A DNA stretch of 29,659 bases from ARS98 sp030744725 (GTDB lineage Bacteria > Planctomycetota > Planctomycetia > Pirellulales > Pirellulaceae): assembly GCA_030744725.1 (NCBI GenBank), contig JASLPZ010000035.1, positions 1 to 29,659 on the forward strand. Reading direction: 5' to 3'. A program made the translations under genes and the position numbers. The notes under the pieces were generated by a model, which was given only the letters and a program-made list of their open reading frames with translations, searched no databases and was not told the origin of the DNA. Positions 8,730 to 17,213 of the stretch are shown in pieces. The first letter of the stretch is position 1; the number at the start of each line of letters is the position of its first letter.

Positions 8730-10097
8730 TTAGACCGAGGGTCTCTCCAGTGCTTTGACTTCCCAACCCGTTCGGTAATTCTTGGTCACGTATCGATTAG
8801 CGTCAGCCAGGTTGGTGACCGACATGGCGTCCGCGTCCCAGTCGAGTTTCTGTTCCGGGAAACGGATTGCAATCGTGCCCAGTAAGACAGTTTCTGTAAG
8901 CGGTCCCGAGTAATCGAAGTGCGATGTCGCTCGCCCCTCGCCCTTGCACGCCTTGGTCCATTGCAGATAGTGGTCGTCACTTGCGACGACTTCGACCTCT
9001 TTCTCAACGAATTTGTCCGCGGGAAGCAAACGTGGCTTGCCGCCGTGAGGGCACAGAAGCACACCCTTCTCGCCGATAAACAGCGACCCGTTGTCAGGCA
9101 ATAATTCACCAGCTGGTAACTGCGCAAGATCATTATCGGGTTTCTTGCCACCGTCGTACCAAGTCATACGAAAGGCATCGCCCGACGTGTACTTCGTACC
9201 GGGGAATTGATAGTGAATGACTCCCCACTTGGGAAACGTTTCGCCGTTGGGTGCCGGACCGTCGGACCAAACCCGCGTGGGGCTTGACAGATCACAACTC
9301 CAAACCACGGGGTCAATAATATGGCAGCCCATATCGCCGAGCGCTCCGACGCCAAAGTCGAGCCACCCGCGCCAGTTGAACGTATGGTAGGCACCGCGCC
9401 CTCGTTTACTATCCTTCCCAGGACCAACGTACGGTCGTGTTGGCGCGACTCCCAGCCAGTTGTTCCAACTGAGGTATTCTGGAACCGGATCGGAACCACT
9501 GGGGCGCGGGATTCCCTGGGGCCAAATCGGACGATTCGACCACGCGTGAGCGGCGTTCACTTTGCCGATGACACCGCTGCGAATCAATTCAACAAGCGTG
9601 CGATAACCGCTGCCGCTGTGCCCCTGGTTGCCCATTTGCGTAATCACGTTATGCCGCTGGGCCAGTAATCGCATCTGCCGTGCTTCGTAGACCGTGTGGG
9701 CCAGCGGCTTTTGCACATAAACATGTTTACCTAACTGCATGGCCGAAACTGCGATCGGCGCATGCATGTGATCCGGTGTGGACACGGTCACGGCATCGAT
9801 GTCTTTTTGTTGCAACAGACGGCGCCAATCGTTGTATGTCTTCGCATTGGGATACTTCTTGGCGGATGAGTCGAGTGTACGCGCATCGACATCGCAAATC
9901 GCTACCACGTTTTGTCCGACCGAAGTACTCGCAATATCGCCTCGCCCCTTGCCGCCGACTCCGACGCCGGCAATGTTCAAGCGGTCATTGGCACCAAACG
10001 CGCGCGAGGAAATCACCAATGGGGCCGCGATCGCGGCAACGGAGCCGGCTACAAACTGACGGCGGTCGATCTGAACGAGTGACTTGGGACGGTTCAT
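8730..10097 (-). CDS. Tat-exported Gfo/Idh/MocA family oxidoreductase
   Basis: The 455-residue product is an NAD(P)-dependent sugar or polyol dehydrogenase family member. The N-terminus (residues 1-39) has a twin-arginine signal, DRRQFVAGS followed by an alanine-rich core, so it is probably exported already folded with its cofactor. A Rossmann motif (IAGVGVGGKGRGD) follows. The catalytic EKP motif of the family appears as QKP in VQKPLAHTVYEA, with the lysine retained. The C-terminal half is the usual alpha/beta oxidoreductase domain. ATG 10097 was chosen because the Tat signal starts there and GAGG lies 8 bases upstream; the frame is open to 10265 but that would overlap the ATPase gene. Planctomycete genomes hold dozens of these, often beside sulfatases and CxxCH dehydrogenases, and the substrate cannot be told from sequence. 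Confidence 0.92.
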   Translation of the reverse strand: MNRPKSLVQIDRRQFVAGSVAAIAAPLVISSRAFGANDRLNIAGVGVGGKGRGDIASTSVGQNVVAICDVDARTLDSSAKKYPNAKTYNDWRRLLQQKDIDAVTVSTPDHMHAPIAVSAMQLGKHVYVQKPLAHTVYEARQMRLLAQRHNVITQMGNQGHSGSGYRTLVELIRSGVIGKVNAAHAWSNRPIWPQGIPRPSGSDPVPEYLSWNNWLGVAPTRPYVGPGKDSKRGRGAYHTFNWRGWLDFGVGALGDMGCHIIDPVVWSCDLSSPTRVWSDGPAPNGETFPKWGVIHYQFPGTKYTSGDAFRMTWYDGGKKPDNDLAQLPAGELLPDNGSLFIGEKGVLLCPHGGKPRLLPADKFVEKEVEVVASDDHYLQWTKACKGEGRATSHFDYSGPLTETVLLGTIAIRFPEQKLDWDADAMSVTNLADANRYVTKNYRTGWEVKALERPSV

Positions 10098-10204
10098 GGT
10101 TGGGACCTCGCGACAACGTGGTGAGCAGGATGATCGGTCAGTCATTTGACTGCCAAGATCCTGATTGTGTCGCAAGAGGGCCAGCCAACGCAAGCAGTCA
10201 CATG

Positions 10205-10234
10205 AAAAAAAGTGAGCCGAATACCTCCTCAGGC
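10205..10234 (-). terminator. Possible weak intrinsic terminator after the ATPase-DUF4332 gene
   Basis: On the minus strand a short bulged stem (GCCTGA against TCGGC, including the stop codon) is followed 5 bases later by seven T residues. The stem is only 5 pairs, so this may be inefficient or fortuitous. Confidence 0.25.
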
Positions 10235-13039
10235 AGCGTTCAGCGTACGTGCCTGTTTGGCCCATTCGATCCAGTGAAAGACCTCTTCGAAGTCGGGAAC
10301 CTTACTACTGCGGATGATCCGTTTTCCGGCTGACGAGTCGACGAAGGGCCCTACCTGCGTCCAAAGTTCTTGCGGTTCCATCGATGCCAATTCCTCGACG
10401 TCGGTCGTTCCAACCGCCACCAGGATCTGCGCGTCGTGTCCACGCAGCTTTGGCACGCGACAGACCAAGGCAGTTTGTTGTTGCCAACTGACGATCGTTT
10501 TAGCGCTCATACGTCGGTTCTTCAGACGACCAGCCAACTCATTTGGGTCGGCAGCCAGTAGATCAGACACCGTGACAACGCCGACGGCTTCCAGCCGTTC
10601 CGCGGATCGTGCGCCGATCGACGGTGCGTCGACCACGGCAGAGGTACTCTCCAGATAGAACTGCAGGTCGTTCGATTCCGATGTAGATTTCATCTGCATA
10701 ACGTTGGCTCGTTCTTCCTCTCGCTGACTCGCACGGTTGTCGGTTTGTTGATGACGTTGCTTATCTGAGGATTCTCCAAATCGCACCCAGTCAGCGACAC
10801 GACTCAATTCGAATTCGGTGCCTGACAACAACATCGCGCGACCTTCGCTGCTATCTGCGAAACGTTCAATCATCGAGCGGACTTCTATTGGCGGAATCTG
10901 ACGCAGTTGATTTGGGTCCGTAATCCCACAGGCAACCAGGATTCGTGCGTCGTATTCGCGCAAACGGGCAAAGCGGCACATCATCAGAGCCTGCGATTTC
11001 CAATCTGCAACTATGCTGCTGGAGACTCCGGCGTAACTCAATTCGGAGGCAATATCGTCTCCTGAAACCTCAAGTAATTCACCCACCGTTGTAATTCCAA
11101 GCCGGCGGAGGCGCACGGCATTGTCAGAATTCAATGAGGGTGATTGTTCAATTGGACTATCATCGAACAGATGGAAGTTCGCATCCACTTCGCGTTCGTC
11201 GTCGGGCGCACAAGCCTCATCGATGTCGATAAATGCCGCGTCGCCGGCAACGACTAACAAACGGTTCACATCATGAGTCGTCTGCTGATCATGACGCGCA
11301 CGAGTCGCCGTTTGCCGGTCAGGGGTCGCAACGAGTGTTCGGCCCGGCACATTCTTGAACCGGAAGACGCTGGCCACATGTTCGTGCCGCGTCAATAGCA
11401 GGATCTGCCGCCTATCTCGCGCGAAACTGCAAAGCAGTTCAGCCATTTCTGGTACTTGACGAGACTCGAAGTTGGTGAACACATCCTTCCAAATCAAGGG
11501 CAGTGGTGCTCTACGCTGATCGTGGGCCTCGACAAGAGCCAGGCACAAGCTGAGATACACTTTGTCCCGCACACTTTCAGAGAGATGGCCCCACGACAAT
11601 CGATGCCCCTTGACGTCGGTAACCCACACATGACTGCCATGCGTGACTTCGATTCGTTGGAAATCATTTGCTGAAATCCGTTGCAGATAGTTCGTCGCGG
11701 TCCACAGAATCGAGGATTCTCCGCTGCCTTCTTCAACGTGTCGAATCTGCCGTTTGGTTTCCGTAATGGACTCCGCCAGCGTTTGCCGACGTTCAATTTC
11801 GTTCAACAGATGTTCCATCTGCTGGAGTTCTTCTCGATGTCGCGCGAGTCGTTTGGTCGAATCGGTCGTGAGGCCGTTCAGACGTTGCTCCAGGGCGGCC
11901 AGATTGACTTCCTTCTGCCGAATCGTTTCGGTCGCGGCGTCGAACCCCCGTTGCAGTTCCGCCTCTTTTGTGTCGATTTGTGCGTATTGCCGTTTCAGCC
12001 GAGTGATTTCGTTGGGCAATTCTCGCGGCGGTCGACCGCCGGACGCCAGCACGTCACGTTCCTGTTCGAGATAACGCAGTGAGGCTTGCAATTCCGCTTG
12101 GACGCGGGTCAATTGCATTCGTTCACAGTCACAATTGGCGACTGGCGCGCAGCGCCCAATTTCTTCATAACGCATGGCCGCCTCACGCAACACGCCCTTC
12201 CAGCGTTCGATCCGAGCGTCCAATTCGCGAGTTTCCGTTTCATGCTTTCCGCGGTTTGCCGACGCGACTTCCGCTTTGGCAAATCGCGTGCGACAGTCTT
12301 GTCGAGTTACCGCAATTTCATCCATTGCCTTACGCAAAGCGTGCAGTTCCTGACGCGTGGTCTCCAGTTGTCCGCGCGTCGCCTCGATTTGGCTCTGCGT
12401 TTGCAATCGCTCGTCATCCCGCCGCACTGGGCCTAATTCCAACCGCGCGATGTCATCAAGTAGTTCGCGCCGTCGCGACTGAAGCGACTCCGTGGATTCG
12501 TCTACTGGACCCAGTGTCGCCAGGGTCGCTTGCAATGTCGCCAACCGTCCCACCAGCCCTTGCAGTTTGTCAGTATCGATCGCTTGGCCTTCAATACTGA
12601 AGCCACAATTGGCGGCCTCATCAAGCAACTCGGACACCTCGGGTCGACGTGAGAAATCCACAGCAAACAGCTGCGAATACAGCTCTGCGGAGATTCCCTG
12701 GAAGATGTCGGTCAAGGCAACACGACTGCCTGGATGGCCGTCATCCAATACCTCGAAATGGCCCGCCAACTTGCCGTCGTCGTGGCGGCGAATCGTGTAC
12801 TGGTGATGGCCCAGCGACCATGTGATCGAACCACCAAAGTCAACAGAGCTGATCGAAGGCAGACACTGCGAACGCGTTGATTCATCAAAACCATACAGAA
12901 TGGCTCGGGCAAATTGCAGCAGGGTGGTCTTGCCTGTTCCAGGCCCGCCTTGAATCAAAGTGATGTCTTGAGTGAGGTTGTCAAGTGCCAGGTTGGAAAC
13001 GGATCCAAACCGGTCGATTCGCATATTCTGGATGAACAC
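10229..13039 (-). CDS. YhaN/Rad50-like coiled-coil ATPase fused to two DUF4332 domains
   Basis: The 936-residue product combines an SMC/Rad50-type ATPase with DNA-binding-like modules. The N-terminus VFIQNMRIDRFG is the usual opening of YhaN-type ATPases, followed by Walker A GGPGTGKT (residues 31-38). A coiled-coil stretch spans roughly 190-430. The ABC-type signature LSWGHLSES lies near 480 and a Walker B-like LPLIWKDVF near 508-516, where Lys stands in for the usual first Asp. After a variable linker come two copies of the helix-hairpin-helix-rich DUF4332 domain (about 645-760 and 805-930), each with an L-x-x-x-G-[IV]-x-T-V-x-[ED]-L-L core and an R-x-[YH]-D-A-[RQ]-I-L-V-A motif. GTG 13039 was chosen because AAGGAG precedes it by 7 bases; no site precedes the ATG 15 bases downstream. 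No SbcD/YhaO-like nuclease partner is adjacent. A DNA repair or chromosome role is inferred. Confidence 0.85.
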   Translation of the reverse strand: MFIQNMRIDRFGSVSNLALDNLTQDITLIQGGPGTGKTTLLQFARAILYGFDESTRSQCLPSISSVDFGGSITWSLGHHQYTIRRHDDGKLAGHFEVLDDGHPGSRVALTDIFQGISAELYSQLFAVDFSRRPEVSELLDEAANCGFSIEGQAIDTDKLQGLVGRLATLQATLATLGPVDESTESLQSRRRELLDDIARLELGPVRRDDERLQTQSQIEATRGQLETTRQELHALRKAMDEIAVTRQDCRTRFAKAEVASANRGKHETETRELDARIERWKGVLREAAMRYEEIGRCAPVANCDCERMQLTRVQAELQASLRYLEQERDVLASGGRPPRELPNEITRLKRQYAQIDTKEAELQRGFDAATETIRQKEVNLAALEQRLNGLTTDSTKRLARHREELQQMEHLLNEIERRQTLAESITETKRQIRHVEEGSGESSILWTATNYLQRISANDFQRIEVTHGSHVWVTDVKGHRLSWGHLSESVRDKVYLSLCLALVEAHDQRRAPLPLIWKDVFTNFESRQVPEMAELLCSFARDRRQILLLTRHEHVASVFRFKNVPGRTLVATPDRQTATRARHDQQTTHDVNRLLVVAGDAAFIDIDEACAPDDEREVDANFHLFDDSPIEQSPSLNSDNAVRLRRLGITTVGELLEVSGDDIASELSYAGVSSSIVADWKSQALMMCRFARLREYDARILVACGITDPNQLRQIPPIEVRSMIERFADSSEGRAMLLSGTEFELSRVADWVRFGESSDKQRHQQTDNRASQREEERANVMQMKSTSESNDLQFYLESTSAVVDAPSIGARSAERLEAVGVVTVSDLLAADPNELAGRLKNRRMSAKTIVSWQQQTALVCRVPKLRGHDAQILVAVGTTDVEELASMEPQELWTQVGPFVDSSAGKRIIRSSKVPDFEEVFHWIEWAKQARTLNAA

Positions 13040-13046
13040 AAATGAA

Positions 13047-13052
13047 CTCCTT
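13047..13052 (-). promoter_or_regulatory. Ribosome binding site that fixes the GTG start of the ATPase gene
   Basis: The minus strand reads AAGGAG, 7 bases before GTG 13039. It decides between this GTG and the ATG at 13024, which would be 22 bases away. Confidence 0.7.
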
Positions 13053-13253
13053 CGATTCGCCACCCCTGGTTGTCGCGGCATCCATCCTTGGATGCGGCCT
13101 CCCTCTCTGGATACGGGCGCGGAAAAGTAACAAATCTCCGCGGAATCGCCTATGCCGGATCGTATCCGAATCTGTTGCATCTGTTGCTGTCAGGTTCTTG
13201 ACGGCATCTGGCAGTTTGCCAAAACTAGGGAATCCAGGCGCAAGTGCTATCGC

Positions 13254-13269
13254 GTCGTGCCAGCACGAC
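13254..13269. promoter_or_regulatory. Perfect inverted repeat, operator-like
   Basis: GTCGTGC and GCACGAC are exact reverse complements separated by two bases. The centre lies 12 bases before a TATGAT -10-like element and about 90 bases before the zinc-ribbon gene, a position suited to a dimeric repressor. No regulator is encoded next to it, so the binding protein is unknown. Confidence 0.4.
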
Positions 13270-13352
13270 CATGTATGATTGCTACGTCGCCGGTCGGCAT
13301 TTTCAGCGCCGGTCAAGGCAATCCGTATTCCCATCTGCCATTCGAGTCTGCA

Positions 13353-14018
13353 ATGCCGATAAACATCGTCTGTCCCGGCTGCAAGAAGCGGTTTTCGGTC
13401 AGCGAAAAATTCGCGGGAAAACAAGGGCCATGCCCCAAGTGCAAGACCGTGATCGAAATCCCCGCGCTTGAGGATGAAGTTGTCATTCACGGTCCTGAGG
13501 CCGCCGGCCTCAAGGATTCAAAAGGTCGCGCCATCGTCGAGCCGATCATGCGTGAGGAGACAGCGGTTTCCACCAGAGGTATCGTTGGGATCGGTGTCTT
13601 CATTGTCGTGGTGTTTGGGATCGCATTTGGATTGCGCGTCTACGACGGTGACGTTCCGTTCTTTATCAAGCTGTTGGGGGCTGTTTCGCTAGCACCGCCA
13701 CTGGTATTGGGCGGGTACGCTTTTCTGCGAAATGACGAACTCGAGGCATTTCGCGGCAAGGAACTTGCCATTCGAGTGCTTGTCTGTTCTGCCGTCTACG
13801 CGGCGCTGTGGGGAGTCTTCGTATTCGTTCCGTGGGTGTTGGGTATCGAATTCACGCCCTATCAATTGGCGTTTGTGACGGTGCCATTTGTGTTGGTTGG
13901 CGCGTTTTCGGCATTCGCAAGTTTCGATCTTGAATACATGACCGGCATCCTGCATTACGGTCTTTACGTAATTGTGACCGTTCTGATGCGAGTCGTGGCG
14001 GGCCTGGATGCGTTCTAG
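13353..14018 (+). CDS. Zinc-ribbon membrane protein, function unknown
   Basis: The 221-residue protein opens with a short zinc ribbon: CPGC at residues 7-10 and CPKC near 27-30, the MJ0042-like pattern often seen at the N-terminus of planctomycete membrane proteins. A polar linker of about 35 residues follows, then at least five hydrophobic segments between about 73 and 217, so the ribbon should face the cytoplasm. ATG 13353 places the ribbon at the very N-terminus; the longer frame from 13152 adds residues that read like non-coding DNA. No enzymatic motif is seen. The downstream HD phosphohydrolase starts 29 bases later on the same strand, so the two may be co-transcribed. The function is unknown; the ribbon may bind metal or mediate protein contacts. 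Confidence 0.82.
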   Translation: MPINIVCPGCKKRFSVSEKFAGKQGPCPKCKTVIEIPALEDEVVIHGPEAAGLKDSKGRAIVEPIMREETAVSTRGIVGIGVFIVVVFGIAFGLRVYDGDVPFFIKLLGAVSLAPPLVLGGYAFLRNDELEAFRGKELAIRVLVCSAVYAALWGVFVFVPWVLGIEFTPYQLAFVTVPFVLVGAFSAFASFDLEYMTGILHYGLYVIVTVLMRVVAGLDAF

Positions 14019-14047
14019 GCAGTAGAGTAGCGGGTCCCATTCGCACC

Positions 14048-15379
14048 ATGAATTCGATCGGTGAAATTCCAGAAGTCGCAGGACTCGACGCGCGAGGGCA
14101 GTTGATTCGCATTCCGCCCGAGCTAGACGTTCCGCTCACTCAGCGCGTGAAGCAGATCATTGATACGGCCGAGTTTCGTCGCCTTGCACGCATCAGTCAG
14201 CTAGGGCTCGTCTCCCAGGTTTACCCGGCGGCCCATCATTCACGGTTCGAGCATTCGCTGGGCGTCTACCGCATGGCGCTGTTGTACTTGAAACGCCTCT
14301 CGTACGACGAACGATTTGCCGCGGTTGTCTCGCGGTATGATGCGGAGGTCTTTCTGGTGGCGGCCTTAGTCCACGATTTAGGACACTGGCCGTTTTGTCA
14401 TCCCATCGAAGATATCGAGCTGCCGGGCGTTCCCGATCATGAGCTGTTCGCCAATAGCTTTCTTCTGGAAGGTGAAATCGCGGATACATTGCGCGACGAT
14501 TGGAATATTCAGCCGCGCGAAGTCGTGGCATTATTGTCGGAGAAACCCCGTGACTGCGCGATGCGCATCTTGCAAGGAATGTTGTCCGGTCCGATTGATA
14601 TCGACAAGATGGACTACTTGGCACGCGACAGTCTGCACGCCGGAGTCCCTTACGGGCAGAACTTCGACCAACAACGACTGATTGGCAGCCTCTGTCTGAA
14701 TCAGACGGGCGACGGTCTGGCAATCACAAACAAGGGAAAGACCGCTGCAGAGATGATGGTCTTCGCGCGTTACGTGATGTTCAGTGAAGTTTATTGGCAT
14801 CATGCCGTCCGTGCCGGCACGGCCCAGTTGCAACGCGCGTTCTATTTGTCGCATGGCGCATTAGATCTCGATGCGTTGTTTCGGCTTGGGGAACAGGAGA
14901 TGATCGCCGCGTTGCTCGAAGCCGCGACCAACGGACCAGCCTACGACTTGCTGGTGGGTCTGTTCGGTCCGACGCGACAGTTGTACAAGCGGGCCATCGA
15001 ATGCAGCATATTCCAGCATCGCGAGTTGCATGCGAAGCTCGCTCGACGCCCATACCCTTGGCTGGCGGCATGTTCCGAGCAATTCGCCGACATCATCAGT
15101 CACAAGCTTGCCCGCCGCGTGGCACCGCACGAGATCCTCTTCGACGCGCCACCGGTTCGATTGGAAGTCGAATTCAACGTCGATGTCTATTTCCCCGCCG
15201 AGGACTGCTATCGCACGTTGGGAGAGATTTCGCCGGTGGTCAGCACCTTGGCGCGCAAACAATTCGACGACTACGTCAAACGCGTTCGTGTCTATATCCA
15301 TCCGCAGCTGTTGGACGAACTGCCGCGCCTCGGCGATCTCGCACCATTGCTCGAAGAAACGATTCGCCGGATGGATTGA
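14048..15379 (+). CDS. HD-domain phosphohydrolase, dGTPase/SAMHD1-like (COG1078)
   Basis: The 443-residue product has the full HD metal-binding set: H69 in SRFEHSLGVYRMA, H109-D110 in LVHDLGHWPFCH, and a later Asp in GPIDIDKMDYLARD (about 185-195). The N-terminal QRVKQIIDTAEFRRLARISQLG and the DKMDYLARDS motif are typical of the COG1078 branch, which is related to dNTP triphosphohydrolases. Members of the group hydrolyse dNTPs or other nucleotides in the cytosol; the actual substrate here is not determined by sequence. Residues 330-443 form a C-terminal alpha/beta extension. The start at ATG 14048 fits the family, but no ribosome site is evident, so translation may be coupled to the upstream gene. 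Its stop abuts the stop of the convergent decarboxylase alpha gene with no spacer. Confidence 0.9.
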   Translation: MNSIGEIPEVAGLDARGQLIRIPPELDVPLTQRVKQIIDTAEFRRLARISQLGLVSQVYPAAHHSRFEHSLGVYRMALLYLKRLSYDERFAAVVSRYDAEVFLVAALVHDLGHWPFCHPIEDIELPGVPDHELFANSFLLEGEIADTLRDDWNIQPREVVALLSEKPRDCAMRILQGMLSGPIDIDKMDYLARDSLHAGVPYGQNFDQQRLIGSLCLNQTGDGLAITNKGKTAAEMMVFARYVMFSEVYWHHAVRAGTAQLQRAFYLSHGALDLDALFRLGEQEMIAALLEAATNGPAYDLLVGLFGPTRQLYKRAIECSIFQHRELHAKLARRPYPWLAACSEQFADIISHKLARRVAPHEILFDAPPVRLEVEFNVDVYFPAEDCYRTLGEISPVVSTLARKQFDDYVKRVRVYIHPQLLDELPRLGDLAPLLEETIRRMD

Positions 15380-17176
15380 TCATCCGATCGTCGCGAGCAC
15401 TTGTCCAGTCGTCACCTGGTCACCTATCGAGACCGACATTTCCGCGACTATTCCCGCACTGGGAGCATTAATGTGAACTTCCATTTTCATGGCTTCCAAA
15501 ACCAACAGGGCATCACCTTTCTGGATCGGATCGCCCGGTCCAACGAGCAGCCGTAACACGACGCCCGGCATTTCAGCTGTCACGGGCGATGTCTTGCCCG
15601 TCGGCGGTGCCGCTGGACCGTCACCCGCCTCATCCGGTTTCAATCCAACCTGATACGCGACTCCGTTGACGGTGGCCTGGTTGCCGTCAATCGCCAGCCG
15701 ATAATCGCGACCGTTAACCGAGACCACGTACTTGCCGGTTTCGGAAGATTCCGTTGCCGGTTCGTCGGCAGACTTTTCGAGCAGCCGCACGCCGACCTTG
15801 GCCTCTCCCTTGAGAAAATCGATTCCTTTCTCTTTGCAGGCGGCGGCAATAAAAACGTTTTCGTCTGTCTCCTCGAGTCCCTCGGCTTGCAATGCCTTCC
15901 GCGCGGGCTCGACACCCTTATTCGGATCTTCATCGTTAATTTCAAGCGGAGCACGCGTGGTGGGCTCCAAGCCGAGTTGTTCCGACGCGATGCTCACAAT
16001 TTCCGGATCGGGAGGCACGGGCGTTTTGCCGAAGTAACCCAGCACCATCTTTCCGTAAGGCACGGCGATCTTCTTCCACGGCCCAAACATGACGTTGTTC
16101 AGCGCCTGCTGCACGTAAAACTGAGACACCGGCGTGACTGACGTCCCGAATCCACCGCGCCGCACAACGTCGCTCATGGCCTTTATCAAATCGGGATACT
16201 TGTCCATGATTCCATTGTCACGCATCATCTGCGTGTTGGCGGTCAAGGCACCACCCGGCATTGGACTCCACGGAATCAGCGGTTCAACCGCCACCGCTTC
16301 CGGCGGCAGGAAATAATCCGCCATACACTCCTTGAATACTTCTTCCGCTTCGCGGACTTTTTCAATGTCTATGTCCAGCGTGTATTCCGACCCACGCAAG
16401 GCGTGCCACATCACCAACAGATCGGGTTGACACGTACCTCCCGAACAAGGTGCCAGCGAAAGATCAATGGCATCCACACCAGCGTCAATCGCGGCCTTGT
16501 AGGCAAGAACCGAAGTTCCAGCCGTCTCGTGGGTGTGAAAATGAATGAACGCATCCGCCGGCAGCATTTTTCGGGCGCGCCGGATTGTCTCGTGGACTGT
16601 CGAGGGCACCGACGTACCAGAGGCATCCTTAAAGCAGACTGCGTCAAAGGGGATTTTGGCATCCAGAATCTTCTGGAGTGTGCTCACGTAAAAGTCTGGA
16701 TCGTGCGCTCCTGCGCACCCAGGCGGCAACTCCATCAGAGTCACGCAAACCTGGTGCTTCAGGCCGGCGTCGACGATGCACTTGCCACTGTAGATCAGAT
16801 TCTCGACGTCGTTGAGGGCATCGAAATTGCGAATCGTGGTGATGCCGTGTTTCTTGAATAAGTCCGCGTGCAATTTGATGACGTCGCTGGGCTGCGATTC
16901 CAGTCCGACGACATTCACACCGCGCGCCAAGGTCTGCAAGTTGGCGTCGGGGCCGGCTGTGGCGCGAAACTGGTCCATCATGCTGAACGCATCTTCGTTG
17001 CAATAGAAATACAACGACTGAAATCTCGCGCCACCACCTGCTTCGAAGTAGTTGATCCCCGCATCTCGCGCCGCTTCCAAGGCCGGCAGAAAGTCCTTGG
17101 TAAACACCCGCGCGCCAAAGACAGATTGAAATCCATCCCGGAAGGCCGTGCACATGAACTGTATTTTCTTTGCCAC
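15380..17176 (-). CDS. oadA: Oxaloacetate decarboxylase alpha subunit with biotin carrier domain
   Basis: This 598-residue protein is a carboxyltransferase that moves CO2 from oxaloacetate to its own biotin, in complex with the membrane beta and gamma subunits encoded just upstream. Residues 1 to about 300 form the TIM-barrel carboxyltransferase, with RDGFQS near the N-terminus, the CFKDASGT lysine and metal-binding histidines in HFHTHETAGT. A conserved PYC_OADA region covers about 300-450. The C-terminal biotinyl domain carries EAMKMEV with the biotin lysine at K564, 34 residues from the end. A linker rich in Glu, Ala and Pro joins the parts. The canonical M-D-T-T-x-R-D motif reads M-C-T-A-F-R-D, so the first Asp, a metal ligand in related enzymes, is replaced by Cys. 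Pyruvate carboxylase subunit B is the alternative, but the beta and gamma genes argue for the Na+ pump. Confidence 0.92.
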   Translation of the reverse strand: MAKKIQFMCTAFRDGFQSVFGARVFTKDFLPALEAARDAGINYFEAGGGARFQSLYFYCNEDAFSMMDQFRATAGPDANLQTLARGVNVVGLESQPSDVIKLHADLFKKHGITTIRNFDALNDVENLIYSGKCIVDAGLKHQVCVTLMELPPGCAGAHDPDFYVSTLQKILDAKIPFDAVCFKDASGTSVPSTVHETIRRARKMLPADAFIHFHTHETAGTSVLAYKAAIDAGVDAIDLSLAPCSGGTCQPDLLVMWHALRGSEYTLDIDIEKVREAEEVFKECMADYFLPPEAVAVEPLIPWSPMPGGALTANTQMMRDNGIMDKYPDLIKAMSDVVRRGGFGTSVTPVSQFYVQQALNNVMFGPWKKIAVPYGKMVLGYFGKTPVPPDPEIVSIASEQLGLEPTTRAPLEINDEDPNKGVEPARKALQAEGLEETDENVFIAAACKEKGIDFLKGEAKVGVRLLEKSADEPATESSETGKYVVSVNGRDYRLAIDGNQATVNGVAYQVGLKPDEAGDGPAAPPTGKTSPVTAEMPGVVLRLLVGPGDPIQKGDALLVLEAMKMEVHINAPSAGIVAEMSVSIGDQVTTGQVLATIG

Positions 17177-17213
17177 GTCAGCACCTATTTTAACGGCGAA
17201 TTCACCCGTTGAA

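Larger units (their letters stand above)
13040..13352. other. Divergent intergenic region, ATPase gene / zinc-ribbon gene
   Basis: This 313-base stretch has no supported gene. It contains the ribosome site of the ATPase gene, a perfect 7-2-7 palindrome (13254-13269) and a TATGAT at 13274-13279 that could be a -10 element for the plus-strand zinc-ribbon gene, though no -35 hexamer is evident. Confidence 0.5.

Noticed and set aside
14794..15471. A 225-codon plus-strand frame overlapping the HD gene
   Set aside because: The HD protein has intact catalytic motifs in its own frame; this frame is Arg-rich with no recognisable domain.
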